Of a stretch of 64,000 nucleotides of DNA, positions 61,170 to 64,000 are shown in pieces. The first letter of the stretch is position 1. Each line of letters opens with the position of its first letter. The notes beneath the pieces are model-generated. The model was given only the letters and a program-made list of their open reading frames with translations, made no database searches and was not told the origin of the DNA. A program made the translations under genes and the position numbers. The DNA is from Rhodanobacter sp. OK091 (GTDB lineage Bacteria > Pseudomonadota > Gammaproteobacteria > Xanthomonadales > Rhodanobacteraceae): assembly GCF_900142825.1 (NCBI RefSeq), contig NZ_FRCH01000001.1:1178001-1242000 (forward strand), in the 5' to 3' direction.

Positions 61170-62002
61170 TTCGCCGCTCCGGAAAAGCCCAGCGCTTCGG
61201 CGTAATCGCCGGCCGGATACTGGAACGGCACCGGGCCGTCCGCCTCGCCACCGAAGAACTGCCGCGTCCACGGCGAACCATCGTTTGCAATGGTCTTCGG
61301 ATCGCCCTGCGCCACCACCTTGCCGTTCGCGATCAGGAACACATGCTCGGCGATCTGCTTGACCGCTTCGAGTTCGTGCGCGACGAGCACGCTGGTGATG
61401 CCCAATGTCTGGTTGAGGGTACGGATCAGTTTCAACACCTGGTTCAGCGCCACCGGATCGAGCCCCACGAACGGCTCGTCGTACAGGATCAGCATCGGAT
61501 CGAACACGATCGCCCGCGCCAGTGCCACGCGCCGCGCCATGCCTCCGGACAGTTCGTTCGGCATCAGCCCCGCCGCGCCACGCAGCCCTACCGCCTGCAG
61601 CTTCAGCAGCACCAGGTTGCGGATCAACACTTCTGGCAACTGCGTATGCTGGCGCAACGGGAACGCCACGTTCTCGAACACGTCGAAATCGGTCAGCAAG
61701 GCCGAGTTCTGGAACAGGTAGCCGATGCCTTCGCGCATCTTGTACAGCTGTTCGCGCGACATGTCGGCCACGTTCTCGCCATTGACACGGATCTCGCCCG
61801 CATCCGGGCGCATCTGGCCGGTGATGTGCTTGAGCAAGGTGGTCTTGCCGGTACCGCTGGGACCCATGATCGCCGTGATCTTGCCGCGCGGAATGTCCAG
61901 ATCCAGCGCGTCGAAGATGGTCTTGCCGTTAAGTACCGTGGTCAGGCCACGGATCCGCACCAGGGTGCTGTCATCGGGCGGCTGGCGGTCAGGTTGAGTC
62001 AT
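61166..62002 (-). CDS. mlaF: MlaF ATPase of the phospholipid transporter
   Basis: 278 residues. Walker A MGPSGTGKTTLL, Q-loop YLFQNSALLTDFDVFENVAFPLR, signature NELSGGMARRVALARAI, Walker B LILYDEPFVGLDPV, H-loop LVAHE. The C-terminal extension ending FGGEADGPVPFQYP resembles MlaF tails that bind MlaB. ATG at 62002; a TTG at 62029 is a weaker option. 63 bases after gmk on the same strand. Confidence 0.96.
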   Translation of the reverse strand: MTQPDRQPPDDSTLVRIRGLTTVLNGKTIFDALDLDIPRGKITAIMGPSGTGKTTLLKHITGQMRPDAGEIRVNGENVADMSREQLYKMREGIGYLFQNSALLTDFDVFENVAFPLRQHTQLPEVLIRNLVLLKLQAVGLRGAAGLMPNELSGGMARRVALARAIVFDPMLILYDEPFVGLDPVALNQVLKLIRTLNQTLGITSVLVAHELEAVKQIAEHVFLIANGKVVAQGDPKTIANDGSPWTRQFFGGEADGPVPFQYPAGDYAEALGFSGAAK

Positions 62003-62065
62003 GGAGACTTCGGCCACAAAGGAGGACAAGGTAATGGAACACGCGCCGCAACGCCATGCGGCTTT

Positions 62066-62686
62066 CTACAACGCCAGCAATTCGGTGATCAGCGATTCAT
62101 GCCGCTGCCATTGCAAGGCGCTGCGCAGGCGCACCGCCCGCACGATCGCCTGCAAGTCGGCCAGCGCATCCTCGAACACATCGTTGACCAGGATGTAGTC
62201 GAATTCGTGCGCATGGGCGATCTCGCCGCGCGAATTGTGCAGCCGGCGCTCGATCACCTCGACGCTGTCCGAGCCGCGGCCGCGCAGGCGTCGCTCGAGC
62301 TCCGCCCGCGACGGCGGCAGGATGAACACACTGACGCAATCGGGCTTGCTGCGGCGGATCTGCTCGGCGCCCTGCCAGTCGATCTCCAGCAGCACGTCGC
62401 GCCCTTGCGACAGCAACTCCTGCACGGACGTGCGCGAGGTGCCGTACAAGTTGCCGTGCACTTCGGCGTGTTCGAGAAAGATGCCCTCGCTGATCTCACG
62501 CTCGAACTCGGCGCGTTCGACGAAGTAGTAATGCCGTCCGTACAACTCGCCGATACGAGGCGGCCGCGTGGTGTGCGACACCGACAGCGAGATCGCCGGC
62601 TCGCGATCGAGCAGCGCGTTGACCAGGGTGGACTTGCCGGCGCCCGAGGGCGCCGCGACCACGAACAGCGTGCCTTCAATCGACAT
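62066..62686 (-). CDS. gmk: Guanylate kinase
   Basis: 206 residues. P-loop VVAAPSGAGKSTLV, GMP-binding VSHTTRPPRIGE and GRHYYFVERAEFE, then LLEIDWQGAEQIR and RGSDSVEVIERRL lid. Phosphorylates GMP to GDP. Upstream is yicC; downstream are the mla genes, which replace the rpoZ neighbour seen in E. coli. Confidence 0.97.
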   Translation of the reverse strand: MSIEGTLFVVAAPSGAGKSTLVNALLDREPAISLSVSHTTRPPRIGELYGRHYYFVERAEFEREISEGIFLEHAEVHGNLYGTSRTSVQELLSQGRDVLLEIDWQGAEQIRRSKPDCVSVFILPPSRAELERRLRGRGSDSVEVIERRLHNSRGEIAHAHEFDYILVNDVFEDALADLQAIVRAVRLRSALQWQRHESLITELLAL

Positions 62687-62706
62687 AAAGATGCGAAGCT
62701 CGCTTG

Positions 62707-62744
62707 CCCCCTCTTCCCATCGGGGAGAGGGTCGGGGTGAGGGG
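62707..62744. repeat. Palindromic repeat between yicC and gmk (second copy of the 22.3-kb element)
   Basis: Starts CCCCCTCTTCCC, centre CGGGGAGAGGG, end GGGGTGAGGGG; it is nearly identical (about four differences in 38 bases) to the reverse complement of 22321-22358. Internal palindrome CCCTCTTCCC/GGGGAGAGGG has one mismatch. Confidence 0.75.
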
Positions 62745-62782
62745 CCACGTCTTGCGCGGAGTCAACGTCGACGAACTCGTCT

Positions 62783-63646
62783 TCATTCGATGTTCTGCAC
62801 TTGTTCGCGCATCTGCTCGATCAGCACCTTCAGCTCGACCGCTGCATTGGTGCTGCGTGCGTCGACTGACTTGGAGCCCAGGGTGTTCGCCTCGCGATTG
62901 AACTCCTGCATCAGGAAATCCAGTCGGCGCCCGACCGGCTCCTGCAACCCGAGCACCCGCCGCGTTTCGCCGATGTGCGTGCTGAGCCGGTCAAGCTCCT
63001 CGTCCACATCGGTGCGAGTGATCTGCAATACCAGCTCCTGTTCGAGCCGGCCCGGCTCGACCGGCTGCTTGAGATCGGCCAGTCGCGTTTCCAGCCGGGT
63101 ACGCAGCGCGGTTCGGATTTCCGGCATCCAGCCGCGCACGTCGGCGACCACGCGCTCGATGCTGTCCAGCTTGTCGCGCAGGATCTCGCCCAGTTTCTCG
63201 CCCTCGCGTTCGCGGGTCGCGGTGAGCGCGTCCAGCGCGCGATCGAGCACGTCGAACAGCGCCGCCTGCTGCGCTTCCGGATCCGCCTCGGTCTGCTGCA
63301 TCACGCCAGGGAAGCGCAACAATTCGGTGAACTGCACCTGCATGGCGGGAAACAGCGCGGTCATGTCCAGGTTCAGCTCTGACAGGCGCGACAGCAGCAT
63401 GCTGTTGACCTGCAACGAATCACTGCGCGCATCGCCACCGCGCAAACGCACGGTCAGATCGAGTTTGCCGCGCGACAGCTTCGCCGCCACCCGCTCGCGC
63501 AACTGCGATTCGAAATTGCGCAATTCGTCCGGCAATCGCGGACTGAGTTCCAGATATCGGTGATTGACCGTGCGCAGCTCGCAGCTGAGCGTTCCGGCGG
63601 GACCGGTGGTTTCGGCACTGGCGTAAGCCGTCATGCTGCGGATCAT
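62783..63646 (-). CDS. yicC: YicC family endoribonuclease/RNA regulator
   Basis: 287 residues. Family start MIRSMTAYA, then [33 protein letters not shown], a long helical middle and the C-terminal [46 protein letters not shown], highly conserved in YicC. Length normal. Divergent from rph, as in E. coli. ATG 63646 chosen over an upstream frame extension that runs into rph. Confidence 0.95.
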   Translation of the reverse strand: MIRSMTAYASAETTGPAGTLSCELRTVNHRYLELSPRLPDELRNFESQLRERVAAKLSRGKLDLTVRLRGGDARSDSLQVNSMLLSRLSELNLDMTALFPAMQVQFTELLRFPGVMQQTEADPEAQQAALFDVLDRALDALTATREREGEKLGEILRDKLDSIERVVADVRGWMPEIRTALRTRLETRLADLKQPVEPGRLEQELVLQITRTDVDEELDRLSTHIGETRRVLGLQEPVGRRLDFLMQEFNREANTLGSKSVDARSTNAAVELKVLIEQMREQVQNIE

Positions 63647-63739
63647 CTGGCGCCGTCCGGACGTGGGGATAAGGGTGCAATGGTAAACTCTCCCGTCCCG
63701 CCTTGCCCAATCCGGCCAAGCGACGCCAGGAACTACCCC

Positions 63740-64000
63740 ATGAATTCCGTCACCCGCCCCAGCGGTCGCGCCAGCGACCAGCTGCGCACTGTCAGCATCG
63801 AACGCCACTACACCCGCCACGCCGAGGGTTCGGTGCTGGTGAGCTTCGGCGACACCCGCGTGCTGTGCACCGCCAGCATCGAGGATCGCGCACCGGCATG
63901 GCTGCGTGGCAAGGGCGAGGGTTGGGTCACCGCCGAATACGGCATGCTGCCGCGTGCTACCAACACCCGTATGCAGCGCGAGGCCGCGCGCGGCGGCCAG
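63740..64000 (+). CDS. rph: Ribonuclease PH, N-terminal part (cut by window edge)
   Basis: 87 residues visible: [77 protein letters not shown], the standard start of RNase PH (3'-to-5' phosphorolytic tRNA processing). Continues past base 64000. A possible extended -10 (TGGTAAACT) lies about 50 bases upstream, between yicC and rph. Confidence 0.95.
   Translation, partial: MNSVTRPSGRASDQLRTVSIERHYTRHAEGSVLVSFGDTRVLCTASIEDRAPAWLRGKGEGWVTAEYGMLPRATNTRMQREAARGGQ

Overview
The window is dense, GC-rich bacterial chromosome with about 60 protein genes, one tRNA gene and short intergenic gaps. I see no insertion sequence, prophage, integrase, CRISPR array or rRNA. Gene content points to a gammaproteobacterium of the Xanthomonadales, most likely Rhodanobacteraceae (Rhodanobacter/Dyella-like). 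This is inferred from a ccoNOQP cbb3 oxidase operon, divergent mrcA/pilMNOPQ, a zinc-free type-B L31, bifunctional RelA/SpoT next to rpoZ, ridA and recG, and a MoxR-DUF58-Bat operon. No 16S sequence is present to confirm it.

Layout. 1-2.96 kb: the cbb3 oxidase operon on the minus strand (ccoP cut by the window edge), preceded by a perfect FNR/ANR box. 3.2-6.8 kb: a GST-like gene divergent from metF, a DUF4124 secreted protein and ilvE. 6.9-10.7 kb (minus): a two-component system, a RimK-like ligase with its zinc-protease-family partner, and tRNA-Gly(UCC). 10.9-19.6 kb: a FecR-like, Trp-rich secreted protein (DUF6600 type), trmB, an SLC13-type permease, a small Rieske protein, a small membrane protein, an EamA exporter and an AtoE-like transporter. 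19.7-24.3 kb (minus): a MacAB-like ABC exporter (adaptor, ATPase, two FtsX-type permeases). 24.7-27.5 kb: FAH-family hydrolase, mscL and a secreted M28 peptidase. 27.6-32.5 kb (minus): an RND efflux pump with adaptor and MarR regulator. 32.5-40.0 kb: a macro-domain protein converging with the six-gene moxR-DUF58-DUF4381-batA-batBC-batD operon. 40.2-48.2 kb: pilQPONM (minus) divergent from mrcA. 48.3-54.6 kb: a degenerate nucleotidyltransferase-like protein, gltA, rpmE2, a nucleoside hydrolase, recG and ridA. 54.7-64 kb: spoT, rpoZ, mlaA, mlaBCDEF, gmk, yicC and the start of rph.

How the genes work together. Several blocks are complete machines: micro-oxic respiration (ccoNOQP), the type IV pilus alignment complex and secretin (pilMNOPQ), retrograde phospholipid transport (mlaA-F), and the Bat/MoxR envelope-stress cluster, in which all five junctions overlap. 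The gmk-rpoZ-spoT-recG housekeeping order known from E. coli is interrupted here by the mla genes.

Most unusual observations: MlaD carries two tandem MCE units; the BatB-BatC fusion has a degenerate VWA MIDAS (the DxSxS aspartate and last serine are gone) beside an intact BatA; a GAGTGAGAAA palindrome family lies at three intergenic sites; a second palindromic repeat family is shared between the ABC exporter operon and the yicC-gmk gap; and short palindromic operator candidates sit upstream of metF, the response regulator, trmB and the ABC exporter. No wholly new multi-gene defence or mobile system is visible.
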